64,000 nt of DNA from Coniella vitis (Eukaryota > Ascomycota > Sordariomycetes > Diaporthales > Schizoparmaceae). The stretch is from NCBI GenBank assembly GCA_011317545.1, contig WUJK01000001.1:3763001-3827000 (forward strand), written 5' to 3'. Under the pieces are notes generated by a model, which made no database searches, was not told the origin of the DNA, and saw only the letters and a list, made by a program, of their open reading frames with translations. Shown here piece by piece: positions 12,126 through 21,960 of the stretch (the stretch's first letter is position 1; each line of letters starts with the position of its first letter). Both the position numbers and the translations under genes were made by a program.

Positions 12126-12509
12126 CGGCATTGTAAGACATCTATCGAATTTTTGTCAACAAGTCGAAATCACAAACGTGAAGATGGTCAGGCCGGATAG
12201 GGGGTTGGGGGTTGGGAGGCGAGGACCGGAACGAAAGCACAAGGAAGAGAGGCACGACAACGCGGAAGAGGAACGCAATGGACGCTTGAGGTAATCATAT
12301 TGATAGTGGATATTGGAGCCACGGTTCTCCAGAATATATCGTGTGCCAATGGTGTGGATGTTGAAAGATGCCCCAACCCTGTGCTTATATATGACGTTTG
12401 CCTTGCACTCTATTCAAACAAGACATTTTTTCCGCCCCGAACGCCGTGCTGAATGTATCACTGCTTCAACAAAGTCGGCAGCACCTCTGATGGGAATGAC
12501 AGACCATCT
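12126..12509. other. Short convergent intergenic region
   Basis: It separates the transporter stop from the SER1 stop on the other strand. Only 3' UTR-like sequence is present and no gene was seen. Confidence 0.5.
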
Positions 12510-13939
12510 CTATGCAGTTGCGAACTTGTTGATGAACGAAGCCAGCTTCTCTGCTCCCTCGAGTGAAATGGAGTTGTAGTTGCTAGCCCGGATGCCGCCA
12601 ACGCTACGGTGACCCTTGAGTCCGGTCAGGCCCAGGTCGGTGGATTGCTTCAGGAAAGCCTTTTCCGCCTCGTCGACATCACCACCCTAAATCATCCGGT
12701 CAGACACCCTGGCTCAGCGAAACGAGATGAGACAGACTCTCAGAACTGCAAAAAGTCATCTTACCTTGATAACGCGGAAGCAAATGTTCATTCTGGACCG
12801 CACAGACTTGTCTGGTACAATCTTGTACACATCTGAGTGGGCTTCCAGAGCCGCATAGATAAGCTGGGCCTTCTTGTTGGCTACGGCCTCCTGTCCGTCG
12901 ACCTTGTCGGGGAATGTAGCCAGAAGCTTCTTCAACACCGAGCCGGCAATGTATACACTACGCCATATATGGTTAGCATTCGGTAGAGCCCACACCGGAG
13001 ATGGAGGGCAGGGACATACTCGAAGATGCTCAGAGTGTTGTACAAGCTGTTGTTCTTAGCGATCGTCTCATAAGTCAGAACAACCGGCGCAATGGGAAGG
13101 CCGAGCTTGCGCATCAGAGCGGGCGCAGGCTGTGGCACCTTGGGTGGCAGGAAGTTCTTGTTCAAAATGCCAACAGTAATACCGGTGGACCCCAGGTTCT
13201 TTTGCGCACCAAAGAAAATCAGGGAGTAGTTCTTGACGGGGATCCTCCTCGAGAGAATATTGGAGGACATGTCTGCCACAACGATGGGTCCAGAGCCATC
13301 GGCCTTGGGTGCCAGGATTTCTGGAAAGCTGGGCATCTCAACACCGTCTACGGTCTCGTTGTCGCAGTAGTAGACCATGGCGGCATCTGGCGACAATGTC
13401 CATGTGCTCTGGTCAGGGATCTTGCCAAACTTTCCGTCGTTGACAGTCCGCGCATCGCAGACAAGGTTGACGTGTTCCGGGCCCAGGAGCCTCTGGGCTT
13501 CCTGGTATGCCTTCAGCGACCAGCTGCCAGTGACAATATAGTCGAGCTTCAGCTCCCGGACGGCCTTGGCCAGCTCAGTCTCCAACAGCTCGGACTTGCA
13601 GTCCTTCTCGTCGACCCCGTTCGCAGCGAGGATCTCGGCCTTCTTGCGGCTGACCCAGGCGCCCACCATGTTGTAGACGGTCGCCGAGAACTCGCCGCTG
13701 CCACCGCCCTGCAGGAAGAGGACCTCGTACTCGTCGCTCGAGAAGTCGAGGTAGGTCGCCAGGTCGGCCTTTGCGTTGTTGATGATGTCGGTGGCGAGCT
13801 GGGAGCGGTGCGAGTGCTCGGCAATGCCCAAGCCAGTGCCATTGTAGTCCAGGAGAGCCTCGGAGGCCTGCTGCAGGACGTCGGTGGGCAGCAGCGCAGG
13901 GCCTGCGCCAAAGTACGTGATCTCGTCGCGGGTCGGCAT
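12510..13939 (-). CDS. SER1: Phosphoserine aminotransferase
   Basis: It converts 3-phosphohydroxypyruvate and glutamate to phosphoserine and 2-oxoglutarate, the second step of serine synthesis from glycolysis, using PLP in the cytosol. Three exons on the minus strand (13939-13020, 12957-12765, 12686-12510) give 429 aa, near the usual fungal length. Visible are the N-terminal FGAGPALLPTDVL, the HRS motif in GIAEHSHRS, the glycine loop FLQGGGSGEF, the cofactor region ADMSSNILSRRIPV and the PLP lysine in FFGAQKNLG. The C terminus GHRSVGGIRASNYN carries conserved phosphate-binding Arg and His. Both introns have clean GT-AG borders (63 and 78 nt). A CG-rich stretch upstream of 13939 is the likely promoter. 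This is a housekeeping gene with nothing aberrant. Confidence 0.96.
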
Positions 13940-14781
13940 TGTTGCTCTGCAAAGGGGAGGAGGGCTGGCGCGTTGGTCCTTGTTGGTGGTGTTTTGTCGA
14001 CCGGAAATGTGTGACAGTTGAGGACGCGGGCTGGGGAGACGAAAAGGGCCGGAGGGTTGGAGGTTGGAGGTTTACGGTGTGGCTGTCGTGTGTCACACAA
14101 ATTGGAAAGAAATGCACCGGTCTCGGCGGCGGTTTTCTCTGCTGCGCAACCTTCAAGTGCTGTATTTTTTATGACGTGAGTCAAGCTACCAGTACATAGT
14201 AGAGGGGTTCAGGCTCAGGGGTTCCCCAGATTACAGCTGCAAGGGCCCCACTGGCGCCGAGCCTGGGCGTGTTAGCGGGATTCCACCGTGCCGCCACTAC
14301 AAAGTACACCACTAAATGTTTGCCGATACTTCCAAATTGCGTTGCGCACAATTGGGCATCTTCAAGCAAGCCCAAGAAGGTCAGTGGATATCGAAACAGC
14401 TTGGACGTGTGTTCTCTTTGATGGGTTGAGCATCTAGGCTTTTGTCCATTTGGCAGCACAGTGCACGCAGGTCTCGGGTCGGCTCTCATCCAGTAAGAGG
14501 AAGCGCACCGAGCTGTACGGTCCGGACACGGCATTTTGCACCGAGTGGACCAGCCACGCACAGGTCTCGCGCCGGCGGCTACTGGTGAGCTGGACAGTGT
14601 TGCGCTGTGCTGTGCTGTGCTCTGCTTGCCTGCTCTCGAAATTAGTGGAGGCTGGCTGGCGCATTGTCCACTCGGATTGTGATTATCGGGGGGCTTGTTT
14701 GGGTGTCACACAGACCAAGGAGCGGGCAGACCACAGGGCCAGAAACTGTGGTGGTACTGCGCCTCCCTCGCACAGCTCCGG
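13940..14781. other. Intergenic region between divergent genes
   Basis: It should hold the SER1 promoter and the upstream region of the small membrane protein. A TACATAGTA motif lies near 14191. Open frames across 14450-14780 on both strands overlap each other and are not supported. Confidence 0.5.
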
Positions 14782-15420
14782 ATGTCTACTCCAGGGTCTG
14801 TGTCAGATGCGGCGTATGAGGCGTCCGTCAAGGTTGCAGATGAGATCCGAGTCGCAGGCTATGGCACGCCAACGCCAGACGCAGAAAGTGGACACGAACC
14901 GGAGCCTGAGCTCGAGCATGCCCAAAACCTCGCTGCCGGTGTCAACCTCCAAGAATCTGCTGGCTCGCAGACAGCCCAGCAAAAGCACCCTCCAAGCTCA
15001 CAACAGGCACGCGGCAACTCACAGTCGGCTTCAAGTCCGGACAAAGACGAGACTGCCAACCAAGAAGATGGCAAGGACCGAGAGCCCAGTGCAGAGGCCA
15101 CGAACGAGCACCCACAGCACTCGCCGACGAATTCAGCAAGCGGAAATGATCAGGAGAACAGCGACCCAAAAGCCAATAGTACGTACTAGCTTTCTGTTGT
15201 GCTCTTTCTTGTATCGCTCCCCATCTTCAAGTGAAGAAGCTTTGCGCATCGATGAAACATTTTAGCAGGCTTGTTGTCTGCACGGCTGCTCGCCTTGGCT
15301 GTCCACACGATTTGGTTTACCCGGGTTCTCGGCTCGCACAGGCTTCGCATATGGTTTTATATGGATCCAGGGTTCCAGAAGCAGTACTTGGAAAGTTTGA
15401 AGCAGTTTCACTGCCTCTAG
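14782..15420 (+). CDS. Small Ser/Glu/Gln-rich protein with a possible membrane segment
   Basis: Unrecognised. Two exons are proposed: 14782-15178, ending at a GTACGT donor, and 15266-15420 after a TTTTAG acceptor, giving 183 aa. The start MSTPGSVSDAAYEASVKVAD is the first Met after Trp/Cys-containing upstream codons that look non-coding. Residues ~25-132 are disordered and rich in Pro, Glu, Gln, Ser and Asn. Exon 2 shifts to a hydrophobic segment (SARLLALAVHTIWFTRVL) followed by WFYMDPGFQKQYLESLKQF. The in-frame join of a disordered head to a hydrophobic, Trp-rich tail supports the splice model, but the choice of frame in exon 1 is not secure. An acceptor three bases later is equally possible. 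A single-pass anchored protein is an inference. Confidence 0.45.
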
Positions 15421-16255
15421 ACACGTCTTTGGCTGCCGTGAAAAATAGTCACTATGCCGCCTGGAAGCAAGCCCTTGCCGACAATCAGGTCATCCGATTC
15501 ATCTTTGTGCCTTGAGCAGCCGGATGATGAACCGCCGCTGCTTATTGACCATCTGCACAGTCGGGTCATACTGGTCAGTTGACGGCGTCGCCTTTCAGAG
15601 AGCTTGCTGCAGTGACCGAAGCCTGGGATGATGATGTTGTTCACTGAGGGAGAACATGGTGGCCTGAAGGCCATGAAGCTCTGCAAACAAGTAACTTCAC
15701 AGAGAGTGACCCTTGGCCATGGTCTCAGTTTCGCTGTGGGTAATCAATGGCCTATGGAAGATGTCGCGGATATCGAATTGTGCTGATTGCCTTTTCGTGC
15801 AAATACTTCGCGGCTTTCACCTGCGTGTACAAGCTGTTTTTAACTTTTGCTCTTTCGCTGAACGACCCGGTCCTGGTCCCAGTACACCATATGTACAAAC
15901 CACGTCCGGTGTCCTGCGCATGCTGCAAGGCAAGTCTGCCTCTCAGCCTGAGCACAGAAAGTATCTACAGATTTTGCACGCTTCATGTGGGCGACTAAAG
16001 CATAGTGGCTTCTTTGGGGTTTGTGCCTGTTGTCCACTCCAGTTGTCGCGCTCCGTGCCTTGTGTTTGTGTTTGTGTGTTTGTGTTTGCATGGCTCCTCT
16101 CATGTTGTGTGATCTTCCACTTTCTCTCTCCGTTTCTGAAGGCGTTGACCCCTTTCAACTTGTTTCTGTGTTTGATTTCGCTGTCGAACATTCCTCTTAC
16201 TCGTCTTGGCCATGTGGTAGAGTCTGTGGTGAGCCTTTGGGTCTAACTTGGGGAT
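15421..16255. other. Intergenic region upstream of the dehydrogenase-like gene
   Basis: It contains GT-rich stretches around 16060-16090 and no accepted gene. The small open frames here have no domain character. Confidence 0.45.
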
Positions 16256-17541
16256 ATGGCAGGACGATCATCCCTGGAGGCGGCATCATGGAAACCCGGG
16301 CTCTTGATAGGACAGCCTTCATTCCGTAAGTCTCTCCGGATGTTTGCCACCGAGAATACAGTCTTCCACTAATAACATGTCTGGATAGCTACCCATAACT
16401 CGCCAAGGACTTGGTTTCTGACACAAGCCCTCTCACCTCTAGCAGTGCGGCTGATGCGGCTGTTGCTTGCTCACGGCGACTACGTCGTGGCCTGCCTTCC
16501 CCCGCAAGACATTGAGCACGAGGAAAGAAGTGCTGAGTTTCGAGAGCTGATCAACGAATGCAAAAGCTCCAAAAGCGGACGCGAAGGCTGGAAAGACAGG
16601 ATACGCGGGATCCGATGCGATGGACGGTCGATGGGACAGTGTAGCGCAGCGGTAGCAGAGGCTGTCCACCACTTTCAGCGCATCGACATACTCCTCTGCT
16701 GCAAATTTGAAGGTAGGACAGCCATTGCGTCGCTTTTCACGGTCTTTTTCGTTTTCTTGGATGCTTACCTGGCCTGTGTATCCCAACAGCTGTGGTGGGC
16801 ACGGTGGAGGAACTCTCCACGACACCTGCCACCCAAAACCTCGTGCGCGACCAGTTCGAAACCATCTACTTCTCCCAAGTCAACTTCATCAAAGCCACCC
16901 TGCCTCAGCTTCGGGCTCAACATACAGGCCACATTATGATTTTAAGCAGTATTGGGGGCCACATCGGCACACCGGGTATGCCCACGCACACAGCGGCCAC
17001 GTGGGCGCTAGAAGGGTACTGCGACTCGTTGGCATATGAAATCGCACCTTTTAATATCAAGGTGACGATCGTGCAGCCGAACAAAGAGACACAGTCCTTG
17101 ACCAACAAGATCATCTTTGCTCCGCAACTACCATGGTACGACAGCGAGCTGAACCCAGCGCCATCGATACGTGAAATTCTCAGCAATGTGCTGGACAGCG
17201 ACGAGGAAGTCTGGGCGAGAGCGTCCGAAAACAAAGAGATCTTGCATCGCTTCCCGAACTTGCCTACATCTGTCAATGACCAACTGGTGATGGAGACGGT
17301 ATATGCGGTGGCAGCGATCGGAGGGCATGAGAACCCTCCTGCGCGGCACATTGTGGGATTCGAGGGCTCGGTTGCGGTCAAGGAAAAGCTCAAGACGGTC
17401 ACGGAGGAATTGGAGGACTTTGTCGAGGCCAGCCTGGCGGTGGATATCTCCGAGAGCGAGCAAAAGGCCGACGCAAGGGAGAGAAACGCATCCAAGGAGG
17501 GTGAGGGCAACGATTTCTTCATGTCTTCAGCACAAACTTGA
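16256..17541 (+). CDS. Short-chain dehydrogenase-fold protein lacking the usual active-site residues
   Basis: Three exons (16256-16325, 16389-16712, 16790-17541) encode 381 aa. Intron 1 has GTAAGT, a branch ACTAATAAC and GATAG; intron 2 has GTAGGA and CAACAG. The fold is that of a classical SDR: beta-1 and helix at residues 32-52 (WFLT to LLLAHGDYVV), the D-G-R segment IRCDG, the beta-4/helix region ending SQVNFIKATLP, beta-5 IMILSSIGG and the tail VTIVQPN. The expected TGxxxGxG cofactor motif reads TQALSPLA (35-42). Ser185 is present, but the positions +13 and +17, normally Tyr and Lys, are His198 and Thr202. The C-terminal ~100 residues (PPARHIVGFEGSVAVKEKLKTVTEELEDF) extend beyond a standard SDR. 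It may therefore bind without catalysing. Orthologues of this subgroup may share some of these changes. Confidence 0.85.
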
Positions 17542-17666
17542 TAGGCGCCGTAACAGCACTGAGCTCATAGCAGGCTGGTCTTGGAAGCTGTGTGATAGTT
17601 CGCGAGTTGTAACAGACGCCAAGCATTACAAGTCCCAGTGTATGAATTACTATTATTGAAGTACAT

Positions 17667-18460
17667 CTATGGACTCGGTTGCTGAGTTTGCTCCTTTTTA
17701 TCCGCTTGAGGTCGGGGCGGTCGTCGATGTCTCATCTCTTTTCTTGTCAAATCCACGTCTACAACTGTTACGCCGGGGCCCAGCTTGCCTACTAACCTGT
17801 CCCCGTCCCAATCAAAGTACAAGGCCCAGAAATTACCTTCTTTCACAGCCACAAAGCCCTCGTAGCCGGCCAACGTCAACCTACGGTCCTGTCGGGTACA
17901 ATCGAACGGCCCAGTCAAATGGCCTTGTGCGTACTGCCTCGTGCCGAACTTGATCTCAAATGTGGTGGCGTCCATGTAGACCCAGTTCATGATGGGGGCT
18001 TCATGGGTTATTGTCGACACCAGGCCCGCGTGGTTGGTATCAGGATAGGCTAGATAATAACCCTCAAAGGGGTGTCCGTATGGCGTCTCATTCTCGAGTC
18101 CTGTGTCTATGTATAGCTACAAGAGCACGGTTAGAATTTTCTTTTTTTCAAACAATGTCATAGTAAAGTTGCGCTCCAAGCGGCCGAGCAGCTACTTTTG
18201 TTTCGGCCTTTGGGCAGGCCCTCGAGCCCAAGCATCTGGACAAAAAGTAAGAAAGCCAAGCAGCAGCATACCTTATCCCCCGACAGGACCACGTGGCGGT
18301 TTTCCAGGACTTTGCTGTACTCGGATGACTTTGGAACGTGGACAATCAAGTTGTTCTTTCTGCTCCTGTGTTCTTCTCTGCGCGCCTTTGCCTGCGAGGC
18401 TTTGATACCCTCTGAGGCGCCCGTCACTGCGCCGAAAGCGACGAGGAAGGATAGGACCAT
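17667..18460 (-). CDS. Conserved fungal protein with N-terminal signal sequence
   Basis: Two exons on the minus strand (18460-18272 and 18116-17667) around a 155-nt intron (GTATGC...TTGTAG) give 212 aa. The N terminus MVLSFLVAFGAVTGASEG looks like a signal peptide or signal anchor. It is followed by a basic region (KARREEHRSRK) and a globular part with HVVLSGDK, PFEGYYLAYPD, NWVYMDATTFEIKFGTR, GPFDCTRQDRRLTLAGYEGF and WALYFDWDGD. This resembles a widespread uncharacterised ascomycete family whose members carry the same W-x-Y-x-D and GP-W/F-D-C-T pattern; I cannot name a function. The C-terminal 25 residues are Pro/Gln/Lys-rich. It is convergent with the dehydrogenase-like gene, with only 125 bp between the stops. 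Confidence 0.8.
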
Positions 18461-19328
18461 GATTTAAGCCGCAATACGAGGGGAAAGTCAATGGAATGTT
18501 TGCAAGGCCATGAAAAATATGAAAAGTCAAGATACAGGTGTCCAAATCTTGTTCCAGAAAGTATTACGTAGAATTGTTGTTGTTGTTGTTGTTGTTGTTT
18601 GTGGCCTACGTCTTTGTAAGTGGGCCTCTCGACCGTGCTCTTACTGTTTCATCCCGACTTCTTGCCTGTCTCGATCCGCAAAAGCCGTGGACTGTTACAT
18701 ATGATGATTTGAAACATCTTCTGCCCCTAGTATCTTTGTTGTTGTCGCAAGAAAACCATGTACATATGATCGTCACGCTATAGTAGGGGTCCTATGGGCG
18801 CAAGTTGAAGCGACCGTGCCCTTAACCGGTGGGCATTGACAAGGCTGCGCGACTTGGGAGAGTCGCGGCAAGATCTGGGATTATCTGATGTAGCCCTCGC
18901 TCAGCATCGATTCGGGGAGGCTTCAATACCTCCTCCATGCCATGACAAGTACTACACAGTGGCCGGCCTCGTTCATTACTTGAGGGGTCTGGAGGCTCGA
19001 CCCTTTCCCCCCCCCCTTCGATTCGCACGCTTACAAGTCAGCGAAATGAATACTGCCACAGCATTGCGCGACAATGGCTCGATATCTGTAACGAGACACG
19101 AATTGATCGTTCGATGGCATGCGCATTGTGGCAAAGAAGATCGTTTCACGGTGATGTGCTTCTTTGTCCTCTGTGCCAACCAATACGGACTATCCATTGC
19201 AACACACGAGGACCTTCGTGAGACACGCAAGAGGTCTTGGCAAGTAGAAGGTCGTCAAGGCCTTGGTGATTAAATGCGAGCCCTAGAGATGAAGCATAAG
19301 GATGTAGTGCCTATATTTCAATCCGAAG
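18461..19328. other. Intergenic region, divergent promoters
   Basis: It holds a (GTT)8 microsatellite at ~18575-18599 and a C-run at ~19008. The frame at 18836-19273 has no domain character and was rejected. The stretch should include the promoters of both flanking genes. Confidence 0.5.
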
Positions 19329-20385
19329 ATGCCATTGCCTACAGCACCCAACCTTGCTCTGGACAATCCGTCGCCGCAGCCACAGTCCTCTCCGCCGACA
19401 CACCGAGATAATAGAAAAAGACTTTTGAGGAGATCTAGTCTATCACAAGCACCACCGCCACTCACCAAATCTTCCCAGGACAGTTCTCCTTCAAGGCCAC
19501 CTTCTTCTTCTTCTTCTTCACAACGTTACTCTTGGTCCCCGTCGAACAACACCGGCTCCACCCCCTCCCCCAGCCCCCCAGACACTGCTGCCTCACCTTC
19601 GCGGAGACTCAGCATTCCGGTTCGAGTTTCGACAGAACACACCTCCTTTGCTACTTCGAGACGCCGCTCAACTAGCTCGTCCTCATCGTCCAAGCATCGT
19701 TCCCGGCCGTCTCTCTCCCTGCAACAGCTGGAAGAAGACCAAATAGCGCAGGAAGCCAACACCACATCCACCAGTCTGGATCTGGATCCTTCTCCATTAC
19801 CCAAGGAAGCACCTTCGCTGCCCGCTACCGAGCCTATACAGCAACAAGCCCCCTCCCCAGGACCTCCAGTTACTACCACTGCCGCCCCCAAGATGTCTTC
19901 CCCAGCCAGCAGCCCGTAAGCGCCACGAATATTTCTTTCCCCCCTCTCTGAACTTTTTTCCATTGAGGAATCTGACTAATACCTTTGCTTTTGCTTTGGT
20001 ACTTGTATCTAGAGACGCTCAAAAGACTGCCGCTATGAACACCAACGGCAACAGAGGCTACGACTTTTCCGCCTCAAACGGCACCACAAAGCTGTCTGCT
20101 CAAGGAGGCAGCGGCTTGCCGTTGCCCGGCCTGTCTGGGAAGGGAAATGGACCAGTTGGTATGTGCATTTTCTCTTTTCTTTTTCCCTGGCCTGTTAGTT
20201 GGCTGGCCCTTGTGCATCCTGTATTAATGCCTTTTCTTTTGATAGGAAACCTTCTGAGAGGGCCAGTCGATGACGAGGGGAACCTCAAGGCTGCTGCACT
20301 GACAGTTGGAATCAAATTAGACTTGGAAATCGAAGCGCATGTGTCGGCGCGAGTGCGTGGTGATATCCTTGTGGGATTGTATTAG
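19329..20385 (+). CDS. Ser/Pro-rich protein with conserved C-terminal domain
   Basis: Three exons (19329-19915, 20013-20158, 20246-20385) encode 290 aa. The first ~195 residues are disordered and dominated by Ser, Pro and Thr with Arg clusters (RRRSTSSSSSSKHRSR). The last ~80 residues are compact: GLPLPGLSGKGNGPVGNLLRGPVD, then GNLKAAALTVGIKLDLEIEAHVSARVRGDILVGLY at the C terminus. That C-terminal module recurs in many ascomycete hypothetical proteins and is the strongest evidence that the splice model is right. No catalytic motif, signal peptide or membrane helix is seen. Function unknown; the alternating hydrophobic pattern near the end suggests a short beta or amphipathic segment. Confidence 0.78.
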
Positions 20386-20711
20386 CCCCAAACGAAGATG
20401 GGGGGAGAAGAAGAGCGTGGCAAGTCGCAGGACGACTGTAAGATGTGGCCGTTACATCACTTTGATCAGCCTTAAAATTCATCGGGCAACATAACATAGC
20501 GATCATTTTTATCTGGAACATAGAATTAATAATTAGAGAAATGTCTCTGTGGCTTCACCTTGCAAGACGTGACCATTGGGTGCTATACAAGCAAAAGTCC
20601 AGGTTATCCTTAACCAAAGCCTCTATTGCCCTGTGAGAAACAATAATGCCAGTGCCAATGCTTCAAACGATTTCCGTGACATTCATCTACCCGCTCTTTC
20701 TCGTAAAAACT
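20386..20711. other. Short convergent intergenic region
   Basis: It lies between two converging genes. AT-richer 3' UTR-like sequence is present and no gene was seen. Confidence 0.45.
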
Positions 20712-21573
20712 CTAGGACGTCTCGGCGATCTTGAAGACATACTTGACAGCGTTCGCCTTGCCGTCTTTGAGGTTTTGCAATCCTTGCTGGACGCCATTGA
20801 GTCCACCTGGGACAACCTCGTGAGGCTGCGGCTTGAAGAAGCCATTCTGCAAGCCCCGGGCGAAATATCTCATATAGACGAATCCCAGGTCCTTGTCCTC
20901 CTCGTGGACCGATCCCACCATGGTCCTGGAGATTGTGATGCTGCTCGGAAGCACCTCTTCGTGCTTGGTCGCGAGCACTGTGGTGATGGTGGCGCCAGGC
21001 GAGAGGGCCTTGCCCAGATTCTCCCACGAGCCGTGCTCGGAGACGGCATCGTAGGCATGCAGCAGCTGGCGGCCGTTGGCAGCCTGCTTGATGCCCTCGA
21101 CGATGGCGTCGCTGCCGTCCCGGTAGTCGATGATGACGTCGCCCTTCTCCGGCTCGAGAAAGGACTGCACGTGCGCAATCGACTTGCCGGCGATGCAGAT
21201 CAGCGGCGCGATGCCCGCGAGCTTCGCGAGCTGCACCGTGTAGATGCCCACGGCCGAGGCGGCGCCGTAGATGACCAGGGGCGTCGCCTGGCGCGCCGGC
21301 GTCCACGGCTGGGGGAGGTGCAGGTGCCGGTAGAGGCCGACGGCGGCGGTGAGGGCGGCCAAGGGGACGGTCGCGCCTTGCTCAAAGGAGGTGTTTGGGG
21401 GCAGGTGGGCGGTCGTGTGCTGCCAGGCCACGGCGTACTCGGCAAAAGAGCCGCCTGGTTTTGTCTGGTGGTTGTGGGTATTGGTATTAGCGGTTTGCTT
21501 TTTTGGAATGGGAACTTCTTTCATCACGCGCCTTTCTCGTTGGCTTTGCGGGTGGGTAGTCTCGGTTTTTCTG

Positions 21574-21616
<43 letters not shown>

Positions 21617-21960
21617 GTCCCCCCTGCCCTGCCCACGCGCCCACACGTAAAGATAGTTTTGTGTGTATTTCCGTTTACTGCTGCCCGGCAACTTACCATT
21701 TCGTGAAAGGCAAAGACTCGATCGCCTGGCTTGAACTCGGTGACGTTCGCTCCCACCTTTTCCACAATTCCAGCAATGTCATCGCCAGTGTTGCCCGGCA
21801 GGTTCAGCCACTCTGGCAGCTTCCAGTCCTTGGGGTTCGACCCGCTGACGACAACCTTGATCAACAGCTGGTCATCGTTGAACTCGGGGACGGGCGAGTC
21901 CTGGATGGTCACCGAGGGACCGGCCGTTACAATCGCTTCCTGCATTTTCCCCTGGAACAC
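20712..21960 (-). CDS. Medium-chain reductase, quinone-oxidoreductase / trans-enoyl-reductase type
   Basis: Two exons on the minus strand (21960-21697 and 21464-20712) encode 338 aa. The intron is 232 nt, long for this window because it contains a (CTTT)n repeat. The GroES-like half has VVSGSNPKDWKLPEWL, GDDIAGIVEKVG and FKPGDRVFAFHEM. The Rossmann half has VIYGAASAVGIYTVQLAK (cofactor loop), CIAGKS and IIDYRDG. Zn-binding Cys of alcohol dehydrogenases are absent, so it belongs with NAD(P)H-dependent zeta-crystallin/ToxD/LovC-like reductases. No polyketide synthase is nearby, so a stand-alone detoxifying or enone-reducing role is more likely than a biosynthetic one (inference). Met at 21945 is an alternative start. 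Confidence 0.9.
21574..21616. repeat. (TTTC)n tetranucleotide microsatellite in an intron
   Basis: About ten tandem CTTT/TTTC units lie inside the single intron of the medium-chain reductase gene. On the coding strand this reads (GAAA)n, so it does not supply a polypyrimidine tract. Confidence 0.9.

Noticed and set aside
13001..14014. 337-codon plus-strand frame
   Set aside because: Antisense of SER1, whose minus-strand frame carries all PLP-enzyme motifs.
14450..15265. 271-codon plus-strand frame
   Set aside because: Cys/Arg-rich, lacks domain features and competes with the frame that splices in phase to the hydrophobic exon 2.
20646..21650. 334-codon plus-strand frame
   Set aside because: Antisense of the medium-chain reductase gene.
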